15,117 nucleotides of DNA from Verrucomicrobia bacterium UBA3841 (GTDB lineage: Bacteria > Verrucomicrobiota > Kiritimatiellia > RFP12 > UBA1067): assembly GCA_002392765.1 (NCBI GenBank), contig DGHT01000047.1, forward strand, positions 1 through 15,117, given 5' to 3'. The notes under the pieces were generated by a model. It did no database searches and was not told the origin of the DNA. It saw only the letters and a program-made list of their open reading frames with translations. Each line of letters begins with the position of its first letter. The stretch's first letter is position 1. Of the stretch, positions 1-6,869 are shown one piece after another. The position numbers were made by a program, and so were the translations under genes.

Positions 1-3
1 GAC

Positions 4-23
4 GGACGCGATGAAGCGCGTCC
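4..23. other. Short perfect hairpin near the window edge
   Basis: GGACGCG at 4-10 can pair with CGCGTCC at 17-23 across a 6-base loop, giving a perfect 7-bp GC-rich stem. No T-run follows on the + strand, so it does not look like a standard intrinsic terminator. It may be the 3' end structure of a gene lying left of the window, or chance in GC-rich DNA. Confidence 0.3.
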
Positions 24-37
24 CTCCACCTCATTTG

Positions 38-49
38 TAATTTCTGATG
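38..49 (+). promoter_or_regulatory. 12-bp upstream element TAATTTCTGATG (copy 1)
   Basis: TAATTTCTGATG ends 37 bp before the TATAAT box of the nucleoside phosphorylase promoter. An identical 12-mer sits in the same orientation and at exactly the same distance from the hisG -10 box at the other end of the window. This places it at about -61 to -50, where activator sites and UP-like elements are found. The role is inferred; no known regulator site is recognised. Confidence 0.5.
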
Positions 50-83
50 CCCCTGCGCAGTTCTCGCGTTTCCGGACTTTTTT

Positions 84-92
84 TGATATAAT
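84..92 (+). promoter_or_regulatory. Extended -10 promoter for the nucleoside phosphorylase-xerD unit
   Basis: TTT-TGATATAAT contains TG-N-TATAAT, the sigma-70 extended -10 form, with the TATAAT box at 87-92. The bases 17 bp upstream (64-69, TCGCGT) do not resemble a -35 box, so the promoter would rely on the extended -10. Transcription would start at about A99 or A100. Confidence 0.65.
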
Positions 93-99
93 TATTGCA

Positions 100-156
100 A
101 TGACGGTGAAATCTTTCGACTGTATGTCAAACTCAAACCACATGTTGAAACAATGA
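100..156 (+). CDS. Possible leaderless 18-codon ORF coupled to the phosphorylase gene
   Basis: This short ORF encodes MTVKSFDCMSNSNHMLKQ. Its ATG begins 8 bases after the last base of the TATAAT box, at or one base from the expected transcription start, so it would be read from a leaderless mRNA. Its TGA stop (154-156) overlaps the ATG of the next gene (153-155) as ATGA, the classic arrangement for termination-reinitiation. The downstream gene has no visible Shine-Dalgarno sequence, which makes coupling attractive. The peptide shows no attenuator-like run of codons and resembles no family I know. It could be chance, with the stretch being a plain 5' leader. Confidence 0.3.
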   Translation: MTVKSFDCMSNSNHMLKQ

Positions 157-971
157 ATATCGAATTTTTCGACAAGGCGGCGGGATACCTGCCGGACGAA
201 TGTTTTTCAAGACCCGTGGATCTCGGAATCCTTCTGGGAAGCGGCTGGGGGGAGTCGCTGAAACTCGACAATGTCATCGTGCGCATCCCATACGCCGACA
301 TCCCCGGGCTTGGGGCGTCGACAGTGAAGGGACACGCGGGCGAATTCGTATTCTGCGAGCGCGCCGGCAAGCGTATCGCCGTATGGTGCGGGCGCAGGCA
401 TTTCTACGAAGGCGCCGGCTGGGAGCCTGTCGTGCTGCCGATCGAAATCCTCCGCAGGATGGGCGCGGCTTCCGTCCTGCTCACGAACGCATCGGGCGGG
501 ATCAACCCCGTTTTGCGTCCGGGCGATTTCGTCATAGTCCGCGACCACATCAACACTGCGGGTCTGAATCCTCTTACGGGGCCGCACCGCGATGAATGGG
601 GCGAGCGCTTCCCCGACATGACGGAAGTCTACAACCGCCGTCTCGCAGAACTTCTCCACGCGAGCGCGAACAGGCTGTCGCTCAGGGCGATGGACGGGGT
701 GTACGCTTACGCTCCGGGACCCTGCTACGAAACGCCGGCCGAGATCAACGCGTACAAGACGTGGGGCGCGGACGTAGTCGGCATGTCCACCGTTCCCGAG
801 GCCGTGTTCGCGAACGCGTGCGGCATGAAAGTCGCGGGCCTTTCGCTCGTCGCGAATCTCGCGGCCGGAATCTCGCGCCGTCCGCTCGACCACGAAGAGG
901 TCATCAGGGCGAGCAACGCGGCGAAGGCGTCCATGTCCGCGCTTCTCGACGATTTCATACAGAGACTTTGA
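153..971 (+). CDS. punA: Purine-nucleoside phosphorylase, trimeric (family 2) type
   Basis: A cytoplasmic enzyme of 272 residues that splits purine (deoxy)ribonucleosides with phosphate into free base and (deoxy)ribose-1-phosphate for salvage. The family landmarks appear in order: GSGWG phosphate loop near residue 30, HAGEF, LTNASGGIN, the YETPAEI segment (E193) and MSTVPEA followed by VANLAAG (N235). Glu and Asn at the last two sites are the base-binding pair of trimeric enzymes that prefer 6-oxopurines (guanosine, inosine), so that specificity is inferred. The length is typical. No Shine-Dalgarno precedes ATG 153; an 18-codon ORF ends across it. Its TGA overlaps the xerD ATG (TGATG). In Bacillus subtilis the equivalent gene also lies close to the xerD homologue ripX, so the pairing has precedent. 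Confidence 0.92.
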   Translation: MNIEFFDKAAGYLPDECFSRPVDLGILLGSGWGESLKLDNVIVRIPYADIPGLGASTVKGHAGEFVFCERAGKRIAVWCGRRHFYEGAGWEPVVLPIEILRRMGAASVLLTNASGGINPVLRPGDFVIVRDHINTAGLNPLTGPHRDEWGERFPDMTEVYNRRLAELLHASANRLSLRAMDGVYAYAPGPCYETPAEINAYKTWGADVVGMSTVPEAVFANACGMKVAGLSLVANLAAGISRRPLDHEEVIRASNAAKASMSALLDDFIQRL

Positions 972-1867
972 TGTTCGCGGACGAGATAGATTCATTCGAG
1001 CAGGCGCTGCGTTTCGAGCGCGAGATGGCGGAAAACACGGTCCTCGCGTACGGACGCGATCTTCGCGATTTCGCATCCTTCATGAAAGCGCACGGCATCG
1101 CGGAGGCCCGCGCGGCCAATGCGGAGTCGATCATGTCGTATCTCTCCGGCGAACATTCAAAAGGGCTTTCCCCGGCGACGCGCGCGCGGCGTCTGGTATC
1201 GGTGAAGGAGTTTTTCAGGCATCTGGCGGAAAGGCGCATGATACCCTCCGACCCGTCCGCCGCGATTTCCCCGCCCCGGAAGGCGAAACTCCTTCCGCGC
1301 ATCCTCTCGGAGGAGGAAGTCGCTTCCATGATAGACGCGATAGAAGGGGATGCGCCGCGCGAGGTCCGCGACAGGGCGCTTCTCGAGACGATGTACGGCT
1401 GCGGACTGCGCGTCTCGGAGACTTGCGCGCTTTCCCTCGACGATTTCGACCAGGACGGAGAGCTCCTGCGCATCGTCGGCAAAGGTTCGAAGGAAAGGCT
1501 GGTCCCTCTCGGGACCAAGGCGGCCGCCGCCCTGTCGGAATACTGCGACCGGGCGCGTCCGGCCTTTTCGCGCGGAGACCCGGGCGAAAGGACGGTGTTT
1601 CTCACCCGGCTCGGACGTCCTTTCACGCGCCAGGGCGTGTTCAAGACGATAAAAGAGCGCGCCGAGGCCGCCGGAATCCGCCGCGATGTCGTCTCTCCGC
1701 ACGTTTTGAGGCACTGTTTCGCGTCGCATCTTCTTCAGCGCGGCGCGGACATCCGTGCCATCCAGGAGATGCTCGGGCACGCCGATATTTCAACCACGCA
1801 GATATATACGCACGTCGATTCGGCGCGTTTTTCCTCGATTCACAGGAAATTCCATCCCCGCGCGTGA
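971..1867 (+). CDS. xerD: Site-specific tyrosine recombinase, XerD-like
   Basis: A protein of 298 residues with an N-terminal SAM-like core-binding domain (about 1-90) and a C-terminal catalytic domain. The full tyrosine-recombinase set is visible: R147 (CGLRVSE), K171 (GKGSKER), H244 and R247 (SPHVLRH), H270 (LGHAD) and nucleophile Y279 (TTQIYTHV). The IYTHV motif and the HPRA tail are closer to XerD than XerC. Xer proteins resolve chromosome dimers at dif near the terminus, with FtsK. The start is ATG 971, overlapping the phosphorylase stop, so translation is probably coupled. No integrase-associated genes or att repeats lie beside it, so a mobile-element integrase is unlikely. Whether it acts alone or with a XerC partner cannot be told here. 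Confidence 0.88.
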   Translation: MFADEIDSFEQALRFEREMAENTVLAYGRDLRDFASFMKAHGIAEARAANAESIMSYLSGEHSKGLSPATRARRLVSVKEFFRHLAERRMIPSDPSAAISPPRKAKLLPRILSEEEVASMIDAIEGDAPREVRDRALLETMYGCGLRVSETCALSLDDFDQDGELLRIVGKGSKERLVPLGTKAAAALSEYCDRARPAFSRGDPGERTVFLTRLGRPFTRQGVFKTIKERAEAAGIRRDVVSPHVLRHCFASHLLQRGADIRAIQEMLGHADISTTQIYTHVDSARFSSIHRKFHPRA

Positions 1868-1875
1868 CGGAAATT

Positions 1876-1884
1876 TGATATAAT
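1876..1884 (+). promoter_or_regulatory. Extended -10 promoter immediately before dxr
   Basis: TGATATAAT (TATAAT at 1879-1884) follows AAATT, just after the xerD stop. No -35 box is seen at the proper distance. The predicted transcription start, about 1891, is within two bases of the dxr ATG, leaving no room for a ribosome binding site. Confidence 0.6.
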
Positions 1885-1892
1885 ATATATCC

Positions 1893-2960
1893 ATGTCCAA
1901 AAAAATCATAATTCTCGGCTGCACAGGCTCGATCGGAAGCAACGCCGCCGAAGTCGTCCGCGAGCATCGCGGCGAGTTCGACGTCGTCGCCGTTTCTGCG
2001 CTCCGTTCCAGGGAGCGCTGCGACGCTTTGGCGCGCGAATTCGGCGCGAAGGCGTATTGCGGGCCCGAAGGCGCTTTGCGCGCGGTCGAGGAGAATGACG
2101 CGGACGTCTGTCTTGTGGCGACCGTGGGCATGAGCGGACTTAAACCGACCGTCGCCGCGATAGAAAAGGGGATGGATATAGCCCTGGCGACAAAGGAAGT
2201 TCTCGTTATGGCCGGCGAGTATGTCATGGGCCTTGCCCGTGAAAAGGGAGTCAGGTTCCTTCCTGTCGACAGCGAACACAGCGCGATCTTCCAGTGCATG
2301 GCCGGCGCCGCGGCCGGCGAGGCGGAACGTCTCGTTCTTACCGCCTCCGGCGGTCCGTTCCTCGATTCGCCGGCGGATCTTTCGTCCGTGACCGTGCGGC
2401 AGGCTCTTGCGCATCCCAGGTGGAAGATGGGGCCGAAAGTTTCGATAGATTCGGCCACGATGATGAACAAAGGCTTCGAATCGATAGAGGCGAGCTGGCT
2501 TTTCGGAGTGCCGGCGGACGCGATCGACATCGTGATACATCCCGAGTCGATCGTGCACAGCCTCGTCACGTTCGTGGACGGGGCGACGCTTGCGCAGCTC
2601 TCGCCGCCGGACATGAAAGTGGCCATACAGTACGCCCTCACCGCGCCGCGCCGCCTGCCTTCCCCGCGCGCGAAGCTCGATCTTGCGGCGATAGGCGCTC
2701 TTACGTTCCGCAAACCCGATTACGCCCGTTTCCCCGCGCTTTCCCTCGTGAAGGAGGCGTGCCGTCTCGGCGGATGCTCTCCCGCCGTGCTCGCCGCTGC
2801 GGACGAGTGGGCGGTTGACGCTTTTATCAAGGGGAAAATCCCTTTTACAGGAATTGCGGCGGCAGTGGAGGAATGTCTCGAATCGGCCCCGCGCATGGAA
2901 TGCACGCTTCCCGCAGTAGAGGAGGCTGCCAGATGGACAATCGAAAGGCTGGAAAAATAA
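1893..2960 (+). CDS. dxr: 1-deoxy-D-xylulose 5-phosphate reductoisomerase
   Basis: DXR/IspC converts DXP to 2-C-methyl-D-erythritol 4-phosphate with NADPH, the first committed step of the MEP isoprenoid pathway, in the cytoplasm. The NADPH-binding GCTGSIGSNA loop is at the N-terminus. The metal and substrate sites are clear: PVDSEHSA (D126, E128), TASGGPF, HPRWKMGPKVSIDSATMMNKGFE (E196) and IHPESIVHS. At 355 residues it is shorter than the usual roughly 390-400, but all catalytic blocks are present. The start ATG 1893 follows an extended -10 box by only 8 bases and lacks a Shine-Dalgarno, so the mRNA is probably leaderless. It is followed by rseP after one base, a pairing seen in many bacteria. 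Confidence 0.95.
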   Translation: MSKKIIILGCTGSIGSNAAEVVREHRGEFDVVAVSALRSRERCDALAREFGAKAYCGPEGALRAVEENDADVCLVATVGMSGLKPTVAAIEKGMDIALATKEVLVMAGEYVMGLAREKGVRFLPVDSEHSAIFQCMAGAAAGEAERLVLTASGGPFLDSPADLSSVTVRQALAHPRWKMGPKVSIDSATMMNKGFESIEASWLFGVPADAIDIVIHPESIVHSLVTFVDGATLAQLSPPDMKVAIQYALTAPRRLPSPRAKLDLAAIGALTFRKPDYARFPALSLVKEACRLGGCSPAVLAAADEWAVDAFIKGKIPFTGIAAAVEECLESAPRMECTLPAVEEAARWTIERLEK

Positions 2961-2961
2961 A

Positions 2962-4248
2962 ATGATGTTCGCTTCTTTCTGGACGACGGTTTCGCCGTGG
3001 CTGGCCACAGCCGGCTACGTAGCGGTCTGCATACTTCTCTTTTCGCTTTCCATAGCGATACACGAGTTCGGCCATTTTCTCGCCGCAAGAAAACTCGGCT
3101 ACCGCGTAGAACGCTTTTCAATCGGTTTCGGTCCCGCCTTGTGGAAGAAAACGGTCGGAGGCGTTGAATACCGCATAAGCGCGATTCCGTTCGGCGGATA
3201 CGTATCCATTCCCGATGTCGATCCCGAGGGGACGAAAAAGCTGGAGGGGGGGGACGGGGAACAGGGAACGGGGAACGGGGAACAGGGAACGGGGAACGGG
3301 GAACAGGGAACGGGGAAGGTTTTGATGCCGCCATGGAAAGATCTTGTGGTGGCTCTGGCTGGGCCCATGATGAACGTCGTGCTGGCCGTCGCGATAGCGA
3401 TACTTCTTTCCCTGGTGCCGTCCGCAAAATTCGGCGTCGCATCAACCAGAATCGGAGGAGTCATCCCCGGCACCCCGGCGGAAGCGGCGGGGCTCCAGGA
3501 AGGCGACGAGATAGTCTCGATCGCCGGAAACCCGGTCAAGGATTGGACGGGTGTCCGCACGGAAATCCAGTTTATCGACGGACGGGAAGCGCCGTTCGTC
3601 GTCATGAGGGATGGCGAGAGGATCGCCATTCCCGTCAAGCCCGAAATATTGGAGGGCGGAGTCGCTTTGATAGGCGCCTACAGCGAGGGCGGCGACGGCG
3701 CGGGATGCGCGATGTGGATGCCGGACAGGAACCCTGTCAAACAGATTCTATGGGACGCCGGCGCCGTATTCCGGGCGCTGCGCGGACTCGTCACTCCGAA
3801 GGAAATGAAGAGAACCGGAAAGGCGTTGGGCGGCCCCGTCCTGATCGCCCGAAGCACCTACAAGACAATCCGCAGCGATACCTGGGACGGGCTTGGATTC
3901 CTGCGCTTCGTGAACACGAACCTGGCCGTCATGAACCTTCTTCCGATTCCCGTTCTGGACGGCGGGCTGATTCTTTTCTCTCTGATAGCGATAGTGTTCA
4001 GGCGCCGCGTCCCCGACAAGATCATCGCGCCCCTGTCGACAGTGTTCATGTACCTTCTGCTCGGGCTCATGCTCCTTCTCGTGTGGCGCGACATCGACAG
4101 AATCGTAAAACTCTCCCCGGACGGATCCGGCAAGACGCAGAAAGAGGTCCAGGAGCCGGATCTGGGGCAGACGCAGTCTCAAGAAGGGCAATCCGCCGCT
4201 GAACAGCCGGCGGACAGGCAAATGGAAGAGAAAAATGCCGACGAGTAG
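2962..4248 (+). CDS. rseP: RseP-type site-2 zinc metalloprotease (M50)
   Basis: An integral inner-membrane protease of the kind that cuts transmembrane segments of anti-sigma factors and leftover signal peptides. The first membrane helix contains the zinc motif HEFGH (H34, E35, H38). A second segment (about 128-152) holds ALAGPMMN, a single PDZ domain spans about 164-232, and the third zinc ligand lies in NLLPIPVLDGG (D333). A last helix at about 353-376 leads to a charged Gln/Glu-rich tail. E. coli RseP has two PDZ domains; this 428-residue form shows one. Residues 99-119, in the loop before the second membrane segment, are three copies of GEQGTGN encoded by G-rich 7-base DNA repeats, an unusual insertion. 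A second ATG follows at 2965. The 3' end overlaps ispG by 14 bases. Confidence 0.92.
   Translation: MMFASFWTTVSPWLATAGYVAVCILLFSLSIAIHEFGHFLAARKLGYRVERFSIGFGPALWKKTVGGVEYRISAIPFGGYVSIPDVDPEGTKKLEGGDGEQGTGNGEQGTGNGEQGTGKVLMPPWKDLVVALAGPMMNVVLAVAIAILLSLVPSAKFGVASTRIGGVIPGTPAEAAGLQEGDEIVSIAGNPVKDWTGVRTEIQFIDGREAPFVVMRDGERIAIPVKPEILEGGVALIGAYSEGGDGAGCAMWMPDRNPVKQILWDAGAVFRALRGLVTPKEMKRTGKALGGPVLIARSTYKTIRSDTWDGLGFLRFVNTNLAVMNLLPIPVLDGGLILFSLIAIVFRRRVPDKIIAPLSTVFMYLLLGLMLLLVWRDIDRIVKLSPDGSGKTQKEVQEPDLGQTQSQEGQSAAEQPADRQMEEKNADE
3246..3318 (+). repeat. G-rich heptanucleotide tandem array inside rseP, with an 8-G tract
   Basis: An uninterrupted run of eight G (3246-3253) is followed by AC and then nine heptads of the form RGGGAAC. 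They are arranged as three 21-bp superunits at 3256-3276, 3277-3297 and 3298-3318. The first two superunits are identical and the third differs only in its last base. Because 21 is divisible by three, the array stays in frame and encodes GEQGTGN repeated three times, with N changed to K in the last. The closely spaced runs of three or more G also satisfy the usual G-quadruplex pattern on the coding strand and mRNA. Confidence 0.9.
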
Positions 4249-5332
4249 GGACAGAACCAGACGGATAACGGTCGGAAACGTCCCCGTCGGAGGCGGGGCG
4301 CCCGTCTCCGTGCAGTCGATGGGCAACGCCGACCCGCACGACGCGCAGGCGATTCTCGCGCAGATCGCCCGCGTGGCGGAAGCGGGGTGCGACATTTTCC
4401 GTCTGACCGTCCCCGACCTCGCAGCGGCGGAGACGTTCGCCGAAGTCAGGAAACGCTCTCCGCTCCCGCTTGTGGCGGACATACATTTCGACTGGCGCTG
4501 CGCGATCGCCGCCATCGACGCCGGCGCGGACGCGCTGCGGCTCAATCCCGGGAATATCGGCGCGAAGGAAAACGCCGTCGCAGTTGCGTCCGCCGCAAAA
4601 GGGAGAAACATCCCGATAAGAATCGGCGTCAACAAAGGAAGCCTTGAAAAGGATCTGCGCGAAAAACTTTCGTCGGGCGCGATAGACGCGCCGTCGGCGC
4701 TTGTCGAATCCGCGCTGCGCCATCTCGAAATCCTCGAAAGCGCCGGCTTCGCGGACGTCGCGATATCCGTGAAGGCCTCGGACGTTCAGGAGACGCTCGC
4801 GGCGTACAGGCTTCTGTCTTCCCGCACCGACTGCCCTCTGCACGTGGGCGTGACGGAGGCGGGGACGTTTCTTCCGGGAACCGTGAGATCCGCCGTGGCG
4901 ATGGGAATATTGCTTTCGGAGGGGATCGGAGACACGATACGCGTTTCGCTCACGGACCGGCCCGAAAAGGAAGTCCGGGCCGGGATCGAGATACTGCGCG
5001 CGCTCGGAATGCGTCCGAAAGGGCCTTCCGTCACGTCCTGTCCGACGTGCGGACGGACAAAGGTCGCTCTCGCGGAAGTCGCCGCCGAGACCGAATGCGC
5101 GCTCGAAGCCGTGTGGCGCGAACGCGCGGCGGCCGGCCGCCCCCCGGAGGACTTCCCGAAAGTGGCCGTCATGGGGTGCGCCGTCAACGGGCCGGGGGAG
5201 GCGAAAGACGCGGATGTCGCGCTTTGCGGCGGAGACGGGGATTTCGTGCTTTACGTAAAAGGAAAAGCAGTGGAAAGGGTTTCGCGCGAAAGCGCGGCAA
5301 GGAGGGTTGTGGAATATGTACTTTCTCTATGA
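4235..5332 (+). CDS. ispG: (E)-4-hydroxy-3-methylbut-2-enyl-diphosphate synthase (HMBPP synthase)
   Basis: IspG (GcpE) is a cytoplasmic 4Fe-4S enzyme that turns methylerythritol cyclodiphosphate into HMBPP, the next-to-last MEP pathway step. The N-terminal TIM-barrel part shows VSVQSMGNADPHD, ADIHFDWRCAIAA, LRLNPGNIG and IRIGVNKGSLEK. The C-terminal cluster domain has the three cysteine ligands C269 and C272 (SCPTCGR) and C315, with the fourth ligand E322 (MGCAVNGPGE). At 365 residues it is the compact two-domain bacterial form without the insertion found in plants and some PVC/Bacteroidetes enzymes. ATG 4235 lies inside the end of rseP, preceded by GGAAGAG. Its own end overlaps the next gene by 17 bases, so co-translation in one operon with dxr is likely. 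Confidence 0.95.
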   Translation: MPTSRDRTRRITVGNVPVGGGAPVSVQSMGNADPHDAQAILAQIARVAEAGCDIFRLTVPDLAAAETFAEVRKRSPLPLVADIHFDWRCAIAAIDAGADALRLNPGNIGAKENAVAVASAAKGRNIPIRIGVNKGSLEKDLREKLSSGAIDAPSALVESALRHLEILESAGFADVAISVKASDVQETLAAYRLLSSRTDCPLHVGVTEAGTFLPGTVRSAVAMGILLSEGIGDTIRVSLTDRPEKEVRAGIEILRALGMRPKGPSVTSCPTCGRTKVALAEVAAETECALEAVWRERAAAGRPPEDFPKVAVMGCAVNGPGEAKDADVALCGGDGDFVLYVKGKAVERVSRESAARRVVEYVLSL

Positions 5333-6854
5333 CAACGCGGCCGTAATGGCCATAGCAGCGATTTGCGGCGCATTCGCCTGGCTGTACGGCGGCACGATAC
5401 CGTCGGCGCTTCTGCCCACGATACCGTGGTTGACGGTGCTGCTTGTCGAAATGGCGCTGTTTTTCCCGCAGCGACATTCCGGCGAGACTACGACGCGCGC
5501 CAGAGCGCGGATGGCCGCGGCCGTGATGAAGGATCCCCTGACGTGGGTGTCGATCGGATTCCTCGCGCTGCTCGCGATACCTTTCTTCAACAAGGCGCTT
5601 TGTCCGTGCTGCGACTATCCGGCGATACATTTCGACGGCATGCGCCAGGCGCCTCCGTATCCCTTCCTCCCGTCCTGCATAAACAAGATGGAGCATCTGT
5701 CGGTGTACGTGTGGTTCGCCCCCGCGCTCCTCTGCGCCGTCGCGTGCAAGCACGCGCTGCTGAAACGCGGCAAAAGAACGCTTCTCGAACTGCTCGTGTG
5801 GAACGGACTGGCGCTGTCCCTCGTCGGACTCCTCCAGCGCGTCACGGGCGCGGAAGGGCCTCTTTGGCTTTCCGCGAAGGGCGGCAATACCGCCTATTTC
5901 TTCTCGACGTTCGGATATCCGAACATGGGGGGCGATTATTTCACGACGCTTTTCGCGATCTCTTACGCGCTCTGGCGCTGGAACTATGCCAGATACTACG
6001 GCGACGCGCCGGACGGCGACGATCCGAAAGACAAGGCCGAACACAAGAAATTCTGGCGCAAGCACCTGATGCTCGTGCCGACGGGGATATTCTTCTTTTC
6101 GGCCGTGATGACGCTTTCGCGCGCGTCCATCCTTCTCGTCTGCACGCTCGCCGTTCTGCTGTTCATACACGCCACGATAAGTTTCCTCGCCGGGATGAGC
6201 AAGACCGCCCGGGTGAAGACGATCGCCGCGAACATAATCGCGATCGCGCTCATAGCGGCGGTGGGGACGATGTTCTTCGGCGGACCCTCGAACGAAGAGG
6301 GGACGATAAGCGACGACGTCGCCAAGGAGGTTTCCTCGCTCGACACCATGGGCATTCTCGACCGGATCACCGGGCGCCAGCAGTACCATACGCGCGTAGC
6401 GAAGGAAATCTGGAAGAAACATTTCCTCTTCGGTTGCGGCGGATGGGGCTACAAGCATCTGTGCATACCCGAGATGACCGACGAGGAATTCGCGAAAATC
6501 CAGACCGTCGGCGGAATCAACGTCCACAACGACTACGTCCAGTTCCTCGCCGAACACGGCACCGTGGGGTTCTCGCTCCTGTGCCTGATTTTCGCCCTTC
6601 TGCTTTTCCCGACGGTGCGCGTATGGAAAACGCTGATAAAACAGGCGGCGTTCTCGCAATCCGGCTCAAGGCCGCCCAAGCCCGTGGCGGTATTCGCGCT
6701 TCCCGGCGGCGCGTTCGCGATACTGTGCGGCGTCGCCGCCACGATGATCCACGCGCTCGGGGACTGTCCGCTCAGGAGTCCCGCGGTGCTTTCGCTCTTT
6801 TTCGTTTCTCTCGCCGCCGTAGACGGTTTTCTTCCACGAATCAACGAACACTGA
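5316..6854 (+). CDS. O-antigen ligase/polymerase-like membrane protein (Wzy_C family)
   Basis: A 512-residue inner-membrane protein with about ten to twelve predicted membrane segments, including AAVMAIAAICGAFAW, FLALLAIPFF and FFSAVMTLSRASILLVC. A large non-membrane loop lies towards the C-terminal part, around RITGRQQYHTRVAKEIW and the NVHNDYVQFLAEHGTVGF motif (H404, N405, D406). This layout and the HNDYxQ..AE.G..G signature are typical of the O-antigen ligase/Wzy superfamily, which transfers or polymerises undecaprenyl-diphosphate-linked glycans at the periplasmic face. The exact substrate cannot be told. I chose ATG 5316 over the upstream TTG 5307 because AAGGAGG at 5299-5305 is 10 bases from the ATG but only one from the TTG. 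Co-location with isoprenoid genes suggests a link to lipid-carrier use, which is inference. Confidence 0.78.
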   Translation: MYFLYDNAAVMAIAAICGAFAWLYGGTIPSALLPTIPWLTVLLVEMALFFPQRHSGETTTRARARMAAAVMKDPLTWVSIGFLALLAIPFFNKALCPCCDYPAIHFDGMRQAPPYPFLPSCINKMEHLSVYVWFAPALLCAVACKHALLKRGKRTLLELLVWNGLALSLVGLLQRVTGAEGPLWLSAKGGNTAYFFSTFGYPNMGGDYFTTLFAISYALWRWNYARYYGDAPDGDDPKDKAEHKKFWRKHLMLVPTGIFFFSAVMTLSRASILLVCTLAVLLFIHATISFLAGMSKTARVKTIAANIIAIALIAAVGTMFFGGPSNEEGTISDDVAKEVSSLDTMGILDRITGRQQYHTRVAKEIWKKHFLFGCGGWGYKHLCIPEMTDEEFAKIQTVGGINVHNDYVQFLAEHGTVGFSLLCLIFALLLFPTVRVWKTLIKQAAFSQSGSRPPKPVAVFALPGGAFAILCGVAATMIHALGDCPLRSPAVLSLFFVSLAAVDGFLPRINEH

Positions 6855-6869
6855 AAGGGGGTCCGTTAA

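Noticed and set aside
1..152. Purine riboswitch upstream of the nucleoside phosphorylase gene
   Set aside because: The predicted leader is about 50 bases at most and shows none of the paired elements or conserved loops of purine riboswitches.
971..1867. XerD-like gene as the integrase of a mobile element
   Set aside because: It overlaps a housekeeping gene, has the XerD-type ending, and no att repeats, tRNA target or phage genes are nearby.
5307..5315. TTG start for the O-antigen ligase-like gene
   Set aside because: AAGGAGG ends only one base before the TTG but lies at a proper 10-base distance from ATG 5316.
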